This document shows positions 1-6,455 of a DNA stretch of 53,321 nt, in pieces. Every line of letters begins with the position of its first letter. Position 1 is the stretch's first letter. The position numbers were made by a program, and so were the translations under genes. Source of the stretch: a virus; IMG/VR virus record IMGVR_UViG_3300035183_001064, positions 1 to 53,321 of that record, one strand, 5' to 3'. Below the pieces are notes generated by a model that was not told the DNA's origin, did no database searches, and was given only the letters and a program-made list of their open reading frames with translations.

Positions 1-415
1 ACGTTGTAAGTGCGCGAAATCATTGATGTTTTGGGGTACTTGCGTCACAATTTGTTCGGAGCTACAAACATGCCCATCGCGAAAGTTAAACTTTTTGTAA
101 CTTTTTGCAAAACTTTCGCGACACACACGCGTTAGCGTGTCGTCCAGGGAAAAAAATCTGGACGTTAAGCGATACAGATAGCAGTTGTCTCTGAGCCCCA
201 ACCAGAGACAACAAGAGCGGAAAAACTCTAGGGGATGCTTGCAGCCCTGACCACAAGTACGCTCCGTAAGACGAGCCGAACGTGCACGAGCTAACGCTTG
301 CTATCGAGGAGTAGGCCAGAACCAAGCCCGCTTGGTGACACAAGTCCCCCAGGGAGGACTCATCCCGAGTCTCGCACCAAGCCGCCTTGGACACGCTAAC
401 CTGTAGCCTACTGTC
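1..415 (+). ncRNA. candidate large structured RNA, copy 1
   Basis: Non-coding leader upstream of the gene at 473, also present as a diverged copy at 51440-51842. Visible helices: 77-87 with 111-121 (11 bp), 125-130 with 135-140, 142-147 with 158-163 (10-nt loop), 184-192 with 204-212 (9 bp), and an outer helix 310-316 with 406-412 that closes a domain holding the small hairpins ACCAAG-CCCG-CTTGGT and CCAAG-CCGC-CTTGG. Between copies several stems change on both sides while loops stay conserved. Copy 1 has stop codons where copy 2 has an accidental ORF, so it is not coding. I could not assign it to a known class. The 5' end is cut by the window edge. Confidence 0.7.
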
Positions 416-472
416 CCAAAAAAGTTTGTTAATTCCATCAACAAGAAAAAAAACAACAATAGGAGGATGCCC

Positions 473-1063
473 ATGGCAGCAGCAGCAAAGAAAGGTACAC
501 AAAACATTGAGTTTGTGAAAGAGAGCGTCAAATTGACGCAAGAAGATATTAAGAAAATAAAGGGTTGGAAATGGTATGACACTGATCCCTTTGCAGGACA
601 GTGTCTGCTGACTCAATGTTCTCCAAAACTCGGTGTGCTGCTAGAGCAGCTCACCAACGCGTATCGTGCCAGTGAGCCGGTACGCGTTAGAAAAAGCCGC
701 TGGTCCGAAGAGAAAGAGGTAATAACCCCACAGGAAGCAATAAGCCGCTTTGGCGGCTTCTCGCTACGCTATAGCAAATTAACCGTCTTCCCTGGCGCGC
801 CAACGCCGGAAGCGGTTTTAAAAAGCAAAAATCCGGCGTGCCAGCACATATGGCGCGCCTTAAAAGAGCTCGAGTTTTTGCGCCCTGATTTAATCAGGGT
901 GACTAAAGGCGGCGTTGTGCGCCTTAAAGGCCACGATCCCAATTTTAACGATAAGACAAGTGTTGGTAGCCGCTCTAAGGCTGCTATAGATCCAGCAGCC
1001 TTAGACAGTGTCCTAAGTCAATATACTTTGAAAGCGGCTTCTGGAAAGGGGAAAGGCAAATGA
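473..1063 (+). CDS. hypothetical protein, family A copy 1
   Basis: A 196-residue soluble protein of unknown function, first gene after the structured RNA. The start at 473 is chosen over 467 because AGGAGG at 461-466 abuts the upstream ATG and is correctly spaced for the second; the paralog at 51899 starts at the equivalent point. The C-terminal half (from about APTPEAVLKSK on) is almost identical to the paralog at the DNA level whereas the N-terminal half is clearly diverged, which suggests gene conversion. The stop overlaps the next start (ATGA). No recognised domain. Confidence 0.8.
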   Translation: MAAAAKKGTQNIEFVKESVKLTQEDIKKIKGWKWYDTDPFAGQCLLTQCSPKLGVLLEQLTNAYRASEPVRVRKSRWSEEKEVITPQEAISRFGGFSLRYSKLTVFPGAPTPEAVLKSKNPACQHIWRALKELEFLRPDLIRVTKGGVVRLKGHDPNFNDKTSVGSRSKAAIDPAALDSVLSQYTLKAASGKGKGK

Positions 1064-1245
1064 CAATCACAACCAGAGTGCTGCACTACGCAGCAAAAGG
1101 TTGGGGCTTGCGTGAGGCTATCACGCAGGCTCAAAAAGACGCTGACGAAGATGCGCGCACAATAGCGCGCACAAAGCGACTACTGGCATGTTACAGATAC
1201 ACGTCAGTAGTGCAGAGCCGATTACGGCACCAAAGAGACGAATAA
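1060..1245 (+). CDS. small helical protein, family B copy 1
   Basis: A 61-residue charged, probably all-helical protein of unknown function, translationally coupled to the preceding gene by an ATGA overlap. It is nearly identical to the product of 52515-52703. A nested inverted repeat runs across its stop codon in both copies. Always sits between families A and C, so the three form a duplicated cassette. Confidence 0.75.
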   Translation: MTITTRVLHYAAKGWGLREAITQAQKDADEDARTIARTKRLLACYRYTSVVQSRLRHQRDE

Positions 1246-1268
1246 GCATTCGTTTTGTGTTTGGTGCC
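1226..1268 (+). other. nested stem-loop across a stop codon
   Basis: GGCACCAAA (1226-1234) pairs with TTTGGTGCC (1260-1268), enclosing ACGAAT-aagc-ATTCGT. The TAA of the upstream gene is in the structure. It is conserved exactly in the second cassette, where the intergenic DNA is otherwise free to vary, so an RNA processing or stability role is plausible but only inferred. Confidence 0.5.
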
Positions 1269-1296
1269 ATTCCGTGGCAAATCAACAATTTAACAA

Positions 1297-1326
1297 GCTC
1301 CTGCCAAAAAGGCAGGAGCAAGGAGG
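1297..1326 (+). promoter_or_regulatory. hairpin abutting Shine-Dalgarno
   Basis: Perfect 9-bp stem GCTCCTGCC-AAAAA-GGCAGGAGC followed at once by AAGGAGG and the ATG at 1332. First of a series of such hairpin-SD junctions in the early operon; the equivalent at 52755-52786 has the same stem and a longer loop. Confidence 0.65.
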
Positions 1327-1331
1327 AAAGT

Positions 1332-1745
1332 ATGTTTACAGTAAAGTTTGTGGGTTTGAACGCTAATAGCCACGTTGTGTGCATCCAGGAGCCCCCCGCG
1401 GGGCTTAGCGCCTTGGACGCAGCACGTGCCCAATTGGGTTCGGACATTCTAACGGTAGAGCCCCCTTTGGGGTTCTACAAGTATGAGGTTACTTGCTCTT
1501 TAACGGAAGAGCAAGCAAGACAAGCCCCCCATCAGTTTTCCAACCATTGGGGTGCTTGCGTTCGCGTTTTACAAGGGGCTTTCAACAATTGCGTTCTATA
1601 CGCGTGGAATCGGCTTCAGTCTGATTCTACATGCGCAATGCTAAGCTATGATGTTGATCGAGATACGATAGTGGAAGCTTGGCTAGAAGCAGGGGCACCC
1701 ACAGATTGGGTGCCCCCACAAGAGGAAACTACCGAAGCAGAATAA
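1332..1745 (+). CDS. hypothetical protein, family C copy 1
   Basis: A 137-residue protein of unknown function. The start at 1332 follows AAGGAGG by 5 nt and matches its paralogs. It shares the pattern MF(T/S)VKF...PPAGL.ALDAARA.LG near the N terminus, a (L/V)(T/S)EEQAR motif, and a C-terminal VEAWL.(A/D)GAP..W.PP motif with products at 2259, 3611 and 52792. The four paralogs lie in the same block, so the family has been amplified by local duplication. No catalytic motif is obvious; soluble, cytoplasmic by composition. Confidence 0.8.
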   Translation: MFTVKFVGLNANSHVVCIQEPPAGLSALDAARAQLGSDILTVEPPLGFYKYEVTCSLTEEQARQAPHQFSNHWGACVRVLQGAFNNCVLYAWNRLQSDSTCAMLSYDVDRDTIVEAWLEAGAPTDWVPPQEETTEAE

Positions 1746-1780
1746 GCCTAACCAGTAGCCGCGTTGTTTTGCGCAATGAA

Positions 1781-1824
1781 GGCCAATTCCGCAAGGCTCT
1801 TGCGGGGCTGGCCTTTTCTGTTTT
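1781..1824 (+). terminator. Rho-independent terminator
   Basis: A 15-bp stem with one mismatch and two G-U pairs (1781-1795 with 1799-1813), loop GCT, followed by TTTTCTGTTTT. It ends the first cassette. The same element, with a different perfectly paired stem, follows the second cassette at 53228. Confidence 0.75.
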
Positions 1825-1855
1825 GTGCAATGGAGGCCAGTTTAGCGAGGCTCTT
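1781..1855 (+). repeat. 54-bp repeat, one and a half units
   Basis: GGCCA... recurs at 1781 and 1835, spacing 54 bp, as at 53228/53282. Read in frame, a unit gives GQF(S/R)(E/K)ALA(K/G)LAFSVLCNGG, resembling the C-terminal tail GQFSEALTELRR of the next gene (1881-2210). The repeat therefore looks like a duplicated 3' gene end now acting as a terminator. Confidence 0.5.
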
Positions 1856-1880
1856 CACTTTTACCAAAACGGAGGAACGC

Positions 1881-2210
1881 ATGACGAAATCGGAGCTACT
1901 GATTGCGCTCGATTGCGTTCGTATCGCAATCGAGCAAAATCGGATAATGACTGCTGACTCTCACGCCACAATGTGCGAGTACGGAGCCGAATGTCATCAG
2001 CATTCGTGCACCCTAGGCATGTTTCTGAGGGCTTTGGGCGTGACGGAAATTGAAGACGGATTTCCATTTGTCTCTGATGTTGAATTGCTGTTTGGCCAGC
2101 AGGGCCTTGACGGCCTTGCGTCTGTCGTCGCCCGCGTTGTTTACTTGAACGACAAGGGCCAGTTTAGCGAGGCGCTTACGGAATTGCGGCGCGGAATCGA
2201 ATCTTGTTGA
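1881..2210 (+). CDS. small His/Cys-motif protein, family D copy 1
   Basis: A 109-residue protein preceded by GGAGG. Near residue 30-50 it carries H-x3-C-x5-C-x2-H-x-C, conserved exactly in the paralog at 3153-3485, which suggests a bound metal ion. The C-terminal tail GQFSEAL is the probable source of the 54-bp repeats just upstream. Function unknown. Confidence 0.75.
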   Translation: MTKSELLIALDCVRIAIEQNRIMTADSHATMCEYGAECHQHSCTLGMFLRALGVTEIEDGFPFVSDVELLFGQQGLDGLASVVARVVYLNDKGQFSEALTELRRGIESC

Positions 2211-2221
2211 CAACGTCATAA

Positions 2222-2252
2222 GCCCCCGCCACGAGGCGCCGGGGCAAGGAGG
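2222..2252 (+). promoter_or_regulatory. hairpin abutting Shine-Dalgarno
   Basis: GCCCCCGCC-ACGA-GGCGCCGGGGC (one bulge) runs straight into AAGGAGG, 6 nt before the ATG at 2259. Confidence 0.55.
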
Positions 2253-2258
2253 TACGGC

Positions 2259-2699
2259 ATGTTTTCTGTGACATTTCGCGGCAATTCTCCAGACGCATAT
2301 ATCATTCGCGTCTCTCCGCCTGACGGTCTGGCGGCGCTAGATGCGGCTTGCGCCGCTCTAGGCCCACAAGTCGATTTTGTGGCGCGGCAAGCATACGACT
2401 TCTGCGAGTTTGAGATATGCTGCCGTGTCTCGGAGGAACAAGCCCGCAAGGCGTTCTTCCAGAGCGGAGCATTTGGGGAGTCACGACAAGTGACGGTCAA
2501 AGTGCCGCCAGAAGCACTAAACCGCTGGACATGCGGTTCCTGGCGGCTCATGCCAGGCAGCGATACCATAGCGGAATGGATTCCAAGCATCCGCTATGCG
2601 GATATCGTGGAAGCCTGGCTTGCTGACGGCGCTCCGCTGGAGTGGACGCCATCCGGCTATGAGCCGTCAGCTACGCCTGCAAAGGACGACAATCAATAA
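2259..2699 (+). CDS. hypothetical protein, family C, divergent member
   Basis: A 146-residue member of the family also encoded at 1332, 3611 and 52792. It keeps the N-terminal MFSV.F, the PPDGLAALDAA segment, SEEQAR and the C-terminal VEAWLADGAP motif, but the middle is rewritten and it has an extra acidic tail. Strong SD and hairpin upstream. Function unknown. Confidence 0.8.
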   Translation: MFSVTFRGNSPDAYIIRVSPPDGLAALDAACAALGPQVDFVARQAYDFCEFEICCRVSEEQARKAFFQSGAFGESRQVTVKVPPEALNRWTCGSWRLMPGSDTIAEWIPSIRYADIVEAWLADGAPLEWTPSGYEPSATPAKDDNQ

Positions 2700-2713
2700 C
2701 CGAAACCTTTAAC

Positions 2714-2748
2714 TGGCTCCCTGCTCATCAGCAGGGAGCCAGAAGGAG
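2714..2748 (+). promoter_or_regulatory. hairpin abutting Shine-Dalgarno
   Basis: Perfect 12-bp stem TGGCTCCCTGCT-CATC-AGCAGGGAGCCA, then AAGGAG, before the ATG at 2755. Confidence 0.65.
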
Positions 2749-2754
2749 CGCACC

Positions 2755-3156
2755 ATGGCAACAGCATCATCGTCACACTACCCGAAAAGCAGAAGCAGGG
2801 TATATACCCTGCGCGTCTATGACGTGTGGGGCAATTATCAAGACGGATTTACCGTCAACGATGCCTATACGGCGGGCGAAATCCGGATTCGGTGCCGGGC
2901 CCACGTTTATAACGAGGGCACGCCCAATGAGTTTGTGGAATATACGCCTACCGAACGCCAGTTAGCGAGAGCGGTAGGGGAACGGGGACTTGTGTGGAGC
3001 GGAGAGTCCGATTATACGCTGTACGCGGAGACTCTCCGTGGCAAACCTGTCTGCGAGCTGGTTTTCGAGCGGTTCGCGGATGGGCCGGAAGGAGAATCGA
3101 ACCCCTTAATCGCACCATGCCGTGAATCGGCATGGGCCAGGAGGAAACTATCATGA
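2755..3156 (+). CDS. hypothetical protein
   Basis: A 133-residue protein, start fixed by AAGGAG 6 nt upstream. The body (residues ~15-105) looks like a compact mixed alpha/beta domain with many aromatic residues (VYTLRVYDVWGNY). The stop overlaps the next start (ATGA). The last ~20 codons coincide with the hairpin-SD of the next gene, so the C terminus may be shaped by that RNA element rather than by protein function. No family recognised. Confidence 0.7.
   Translation: MATASSSHYPKSRSRVYTLRVYDVWGNYQDGFTVNDAYTAGEIRIRCRAHVYNEGTPNEFVEYTPTERQLARAVGERGLVWSGESDYTLYAETLRGKPVCELVFERFADGPEGESNPLIAPCRESAWARRKLS
3115..3144 (+). promoter_or_regulatory. hairpin abutting Shine-Dalgarno
   Basis: Perfect 8-bp stem CCATGCCG-TGAAT-CGGCATGG, then AGGAGG at 3139-3144, before ATG 3153. 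It lies inside the end of the upstream CDS. Confidence 0.6.
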
Positions 3157-3485
3157 TTACAAAAGGCGAATTGAAAGCCGCTCTAGGGGCCGCACAATGG
3201 GCCGTCGAGCATGGGCAAGTTATGGCGTGCCCTTCTCACGACAAGGCGTGTCCCCATGGTCAGGCATGTACAACGCATATGTGCGTCATGGGCGCATTCA
3301 TGCGCGCATTATTCTCATCGTCGTCTCTTTATGGGTTTCCAACGTTTGTGGATCTGGACAGGGTTTTTACTGCTGAAGGTTTCAAGCCTGTCGCAAAAGC
3401 GGCGCCCAAAATTATGTGGCTCAATGATACAGGCCGGTTCGGCGATGCCCTTGCCGAATTGAAGGCAGCAGTAGAATGTAGCTAG
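3153..3485 (+). CDS. small His/Cys-motif protein, family D copy 2
   Basis: A 110-residue paralog of the 1881-2210 product. It keeps H-x3-C-x5-C-x2-H-x-C exactly, the following MRAL segment and the C-terminal WLND.G.F..AL.EL. Start chosen at 3153 for AGGAGG spacing and for the match with the paralog. Function unknown; a structural metal site is inferred from the invariant Cys/His. Confidence 0.75.
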   Translation: MITKGELKAALGAAQWAVEHGQVMACPSHDKACPHGQACTTHMCVMGAFMRALFSSSSLYGFPTFVDLDRVFTAEGFKPVAKAAPKIMWLNDTGRFGDALAELKAAVECS

Positions 3486-3580
3486 GGCTTATCGGAATGG
3501 ACGGGTGCGCCGGATTCGCCTTGGCGCTAAGGCGGGCGCTTCAGCATCTTGAGCGCCCAATTAGGCAATAACCAGTAACC

Positions 3581-3605
3581 GCTCGCCGAAAGGCGGGCAA
3601 GGAGG
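3581..3605 (+). promoter_or_regulatory. hairpin abutting Shine-Dalgarno
   Basis: GCTCGCC-GAAA-GGCGGGC (7 bp with one G-U, GNRA-type loop) is followed directly by AAGGAGG and ATG 3611. Confidence 0.65.
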
Positions 3606-3610
3606 CTCTT

Positions 3611-4033
3611 ATGTTTACGGTGAAGTTTTCTTGTGTGCAAGCCAGCAAGCATGTCATTGAAATTATCCATCCTCCGGCGGGGCTTCAGGCGCTCGATGCA
3701 GCCAGGGCTGCGCTTGGACCGGACATTGTGCGGGTAGAATACCCACAAGGGTTCTACTACTACGACGTGGTGTGTGACCTTACCGAAGCGCAAGCGCGTC
3801 TAGCGCCCCATCAATTCGCGGGCCATTGGAATGCAACCGTCAAGGTGCTCCCCGGGGCGCTCAATGGGTGCGTCATATACAAGTGGCGACGGCACCCGCG
3901 TATCGCTACTTGCGCCACGCTCGATTATGAGATCGATCGAGCCGCCGCCGTTGAGGGGTGGCTCGCTGCTGGTGCACCCTCCGAATGGATCCCACCAAAG
4001 GAGCCTGAAAAGGTGGAAGCGAAAGAGGCCTAG
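3611..4033 (+). CDS. hypothetical protein, family C member
   Basis: A 140-residue paralog of the 1332 and 52792 products with the same length and all family motifs (MFTVKF, PPAGLQALDAARAALG, LTEAQAR, VEGWLAAGAP). Function unknown. Codon use is GC-richer than the cassette copies, so it is probably the older resident of the block. Confidence 0.8.
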   Translation: MFTVKFSCVQASKHVIEIIHPPAGLQALDAARAALGPDIVRVEYPQGFYYYDVVCDLTEAQARLAPHQFAGHWNATVKVLPGALNGCVIYKWRRHPRIATCATLDYEIDRAAAVEGWLAAGAPSEWIPPKEPEKVEAKEA

Positions 4034-4114
4034 CCAGCAGTCCCCGGGGCAACCCCTGGGGCCGGGTTGATCGGGTCAAGGCGTTTTTGGATTTTTGCCT
4101 TTTTTCTAAACGCT

Positions 4115-4144
4115 GCGCGGCTCTCAGCGCCGCGCGCATGGAGG
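4115..4144 (+). promoter_or_regulatory. hairpin abutting Shine-Dalgarno
   Basis: GCGCGGC (4115-4121) pairs with GCCGCGC (4129-4135), then GGAGG at 4140-4144, 7 nt before the GTG start at 4152. Confidence 0.55.
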
Positions 4145-4151
4145 TTTTAGC

Positions 4152-4331
4152 GTGTATGGACTACTCTCGGGGGGGTCACTCCTTGTGACCCTCCTGCTGC
4201 ACAACGTCACAGGGATAAAACCGGGCTATGGCCTTGTCTTTGCGGCCCTGCTAGGGCTTCTGTCCCTTGCTCCTCCCAACGGGGAGGAGAAAAAAACCAC
4301 AAGGAAGGAGCAAAAGAAACGTGACCTATAG
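4152..4331 (+). CDS. small two-helix membrane protein
   Basis: A GTG-started 59-residue ORF preceded by GGAGG at ideal spacing. Two hydrophobic segments (about residues 4-18 and 27-42) are separated by a short polar loop with HNVTGIKPG, and the C terminus is strongly basic and charged. It overlaps the next gene by 11 nt. Likely an inner-membrane peptide; holin-like or accessory roles are possible but nothing specific is visible. Confidence 0.6.
   Translation: MYGLLSGGSLLVTLLLHNVTGIKPGYGLVFAALLGLLSLAPPNGEEKKTTRKEQKKRDL
4270..4311 (+). promoter_or_regulatory. hairpin upstream of Shine-Dalgarno
   Basis: CTCCTCCC-AAC-GGGGAGGAG, then AAGGAAGGAG before the GTG start at 4321. The 5' arm could pair with the SD itself, so it may modulate translation. 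Confidence 0.5.
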
Positions 4332-4905
4332 GGAGCTATACAACCTTTGTGATCCCGCTGTAAAACAAGCCGGTTCGCAATGGTACGCCGTTGCTCATGC
4401 GCAATGCCGGGCGATAGGGAGCGAAACAGGCTACGATGTTAATATCGTGGCCGCTGTCGTCAGCGCCCTGTCCCCGGGCGTGAAATGGGCCGATAACCTG
4501 CAATGGGCTGCCAAGCTCCTAAGCGCCGCAAGCGCGGCACAAGGAGCGGAAGCCATCGCCGGGTATACAGGTTATAAGGCAAATGCCCACAAAGCGTGGG
4601 CCATTGCGCGCAAGGAGTGCAAGCCAGAAGACGCCTTTGGTGAACAAAAATCACCCAAAACGTGGGCGTTTTGGCGGAATCTTCGGGATCCTGGGGAGTG
4701 GCGTCCAGTGACCATTGATCGCTGGATGTTGCGGATTCGTGGGTTTCACAAAAACCTCACGTGGAAAGCATATAACGCTTTAGCGGATGAGATCCGCGAA
4801 ATGGCGCGGGAGTGCGGCGCGGTGCCCAATGCGGTGCAGGCGGCATTGTGGTGCGTTGCCCGCGAACGCGGGACAAAGCAAAATGCCGCTATGGAGCAGA
4901 CATAG
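4321..4905 (+). CDS. phage HhH-like protein (DUF7178-like)
   Basis: A 194-residue protein. GTG at 4321 is preferred over the TTG at 4267 because of the AAGGAAGGAG just upstream. The pattern AALSP...W..N, KA.AIA..., SPKTWAFWRNL and VTIDRWMLR matches a phage family I recall as DUF7178, which resembles helix-hairpin-helix DNA glycosylase folds. A DNA-binding or base-recognition role is inferred, not shown. Confidence 0.6.
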   Translation: MTYRELYNLCDPAVKQAGSQWYAVAHAQCRAIGSETGYDVNIVAAVVSALSPGVKWADNLQWAAKLLSAASAAQGAEAIAGYTGYKANAHKAWAIARKECKPEDAFGEQKSPKTWAFWRNLRDPGEWRPVTIDRWMLRIRGFHKNLTWKAYNALADEIREMARECGAVPNAVQAALWCVARERGTKQNAAMEQT

Positions 4906-4907
4906 CC

Positions 4908-5168
4908 ATGGCGACGAACCCAACGGCGCGCAAAGTGTTGCTGACGAACATTGATCCGGACATTTTGCGCGCTATCAAAAAGCTGCGAAAGCAGCACCAC
5001 ACAACAATGTCGTTTCTGGTTAATATGGCAATCCGTTTAGGATTGCCTACCCTGGTGCGGCAACTCAAAGCAGCGGAAAAGGATGCTGCTTCAGTTATTG
5101 CCGAATATCAACTGAAAACCCATGCCCAATACTGGCATGGCCCAAAACTGAAGAAGGAGGATCTATGA
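4908..5168 (+). CDS. small RHH-like protein
   Basis: An 86-residue basic protein. The segment RKVLLTNIDPDILRAIKKL followed by FLVNMAIRLGL looks like a ribbon-helix-helix: a short beta strand then two helices. The stop overlaps the next start (ATGA), so it is coupled to the Cas4-like nuclease gene and could regulate the operon or assist the nuclease. Start at 4908 is the first ATG after the upstream stop; its SD is weak (GGAG, 12 nt away). Confidence 0.6.
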   Translation: MATNPTARKVLLTNIDPDILRAIKKLRKQHHTTMSFLVNMAIRLGLPTLVRQLKAAEKDAASVIAEYQLKTHAQYWHGPKLKKEDL

Positions 5169-6271
5169 GCCGCCCGCAATATGGCGTGCTGGTTATGGAT
5201 ACCAGCATGGTCAGGTTAGCCAAGGAGTGCTCCTCCCTGGCGTATTTTGAGGGGGCGCGGGGCCTGCGCGTCCGAGGCGCAAACACGAACGCGCTGGCGT
5301 GCGGCACCGCAATACACGAGGCGCTGGCCGTATACTTGAAGACCGGATCGGCGCAAAAAGCCATCCGGAAGTTTCACAACCTGTATTATGAGGCTGGATC
5401 GGCGGCGGCCCGAGCAGACCCGAAATCGCGGCACGGATACGAAAACGTGCGCGACATTCTTCAAGAGTGGTTCCGCGTCCATCCCGTAGCGCCACAGCCC
5501 GAGGCGCGTCCGGGCTTACGGTTCAAAAATCTGCCATATGAGTTTTATCCGGGCCTGATTGAAGTGCCGTTTGGCATGCTTCTTCCAGCGGTGCCGGAAG
5601 AGCAGGTCTGGACGCTGGTCGTGGGCGTTCTGGACGCACTGGCGCGGAGCACCAGCACCGGCAACTGGGTGGTGCTGGACCACAAAACGGTGGCCCATGT
5701 GGACGCGCAATATCGGGCGGGCATCCATACGGACCCGCAATTTACCGTGTATTGCAAAGCTGCTGAGGCGCATTTGGCGTCCCTTCCGCCTGGGACGCGG
5801 GGTCCAGACGGATCCACGCGGCGGGTGGTGGAAGGGGCGGTTGTGAATGCGATGGAGATAGGGCTTTTGCCCGGCTCTGACAAGCGATGCGCCCGGCACG
5901 GAGCGCCCTACCAGCAGTGCCGCCTGCTGCATTGCGTGTTCGATGTCATTGCCACTGAGCGGGATGCGCAGGAAGCGCAGCGGTGCATGGACACGTTTGC
6001 CCATGTAGTGCGGCAATACTGGCGCGTCGCGCAAACGCAGGATATCCGGCAGGTGCCGCTGGACGGGCGCTTCGTGCGCGGGTCTTGTCCCCGGTGCTCG
6101 TTCAGCCCGGTATGCAACATGGCGGACCGGGACCGGGCGCTTGCGGCCATCACGGAACCGAACCCGTGGCGTCCGTATCCGCAAGCGCCAGCGCCGGGGT
6201 CCGTCCTGTGGTTTCCGGACCAGGACCAGTTTGCCCAATATACATCGCAACACATTCACATTCACATATAG
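5165..6271 (+). CDS. PD-(D/E)XK exonuclease, Cas4/RecB-like with Fe-S cysteines
   Basis: A 368-residue nuclease of the PDDEXK_1/Cas4-like group. Visible: C22, GTAIHEAL (H51) as motif I, D157 in GVLDALA as motif II, D172-x-K174 in VLDHKTV as motif III, and C308-x2-C311-x5-C317 near the C terminus. With C22 these can form the Fe-S cluster of AddB/Cas4 enzymes. It probably resects DNA ends to make the single strands used by the recombination ATPase (9201) and SSB-like protein (11135) of the same operon. The last residues are a His/Ile-rich tail of unclear meaning. Confidence 0.8.
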   Translation: MSRPQYGVLVMDTSMVRLAKECSSLAYFEGARGLRVRGANTNALACGTAIHEALAVYLKTGSAQKAIRKFHNLYYEAGSAAARADPKSRHGYENVRDILQEWFRVHPVAPQPEARPGLRFKNLPYEFYPGLIEVPFGMLLPAVPEEQVWTLVVGVLDALARSTSTGNWVVLDHKTVAHVDAQYRAGIHTDPQFTVYCKAAEAHLASLPPGTRGPDGSTRRVVEGAVVNAMEIGLLPGSDKRCARHGAPYQQCRLLHCVFDVIATERDAQEAQRCMDTFAHVVRQYWRVAQTQDIRQVPLDGRFVRGSCPRCSFSPVCNMADRDRALAAITEPNPWRPYPQAPAPGSVLWFPDQDQFAQYTSQHIHIHI

Positions 6272-6277
6272 GGGGGC

Positions 6278-6436
6278 ATGCGTTTGGCGGATGCATCGCA
6301 CCATGCCGAACAGATTGCGAGGCAAAAAGGCCACGGAGGCATTTTTGGCGCGGCTCTTACGCGCTCCGCCGGACCTTTCCGGGGCCAGGCGGAGAAGCAA
6401 CAGGCGGCAATACAATTGATTTCCGGCGCTGAATGA
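6278..6436 (+). CDS. small hypothetical protein
   Basis: A 52-residue ORF filling the gap between two solid genes on the same strand, with GGGGGG just before the ATG. The product has an amphipathic C-terminal helix (AEKQQAAIQLISGAE). No family recognised. The main support is position and a plausible composition; it may be non-coding. Confidence 0.4.
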   Translation: MRLADASHHAEQIARQKGHGGIFGAALTRSAGPFRGQAEKQQAAIQLISGAE

Positions 6437-6455
6437 CGGCGCAAGGAGGATAACG

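Noticed and set aside
1-127. Direct terminal repeat of the phage genome
   Set aside because: The matching copy is at 51440-51566, not at the window's end, and the sequences diverge after 127 nt.
3088-3137. tRNA on the - strand (T-arm-like GGGGTTCGATTCTCC and a TTC anticodon-like hairpin), or an attP with a tRNA 3' half
   Set aside because: No acceptor or D-arm partner, position 33 would be A rather than U, the hairpin is explained by the hairpin-SD series, and no integrase is seen.
5516-6415. 299-codon ORF antisense to the Cas4-like nuclease
   Set aside because: Shadow of a GC-rich gene with clear catalytic motifs on the other strand.
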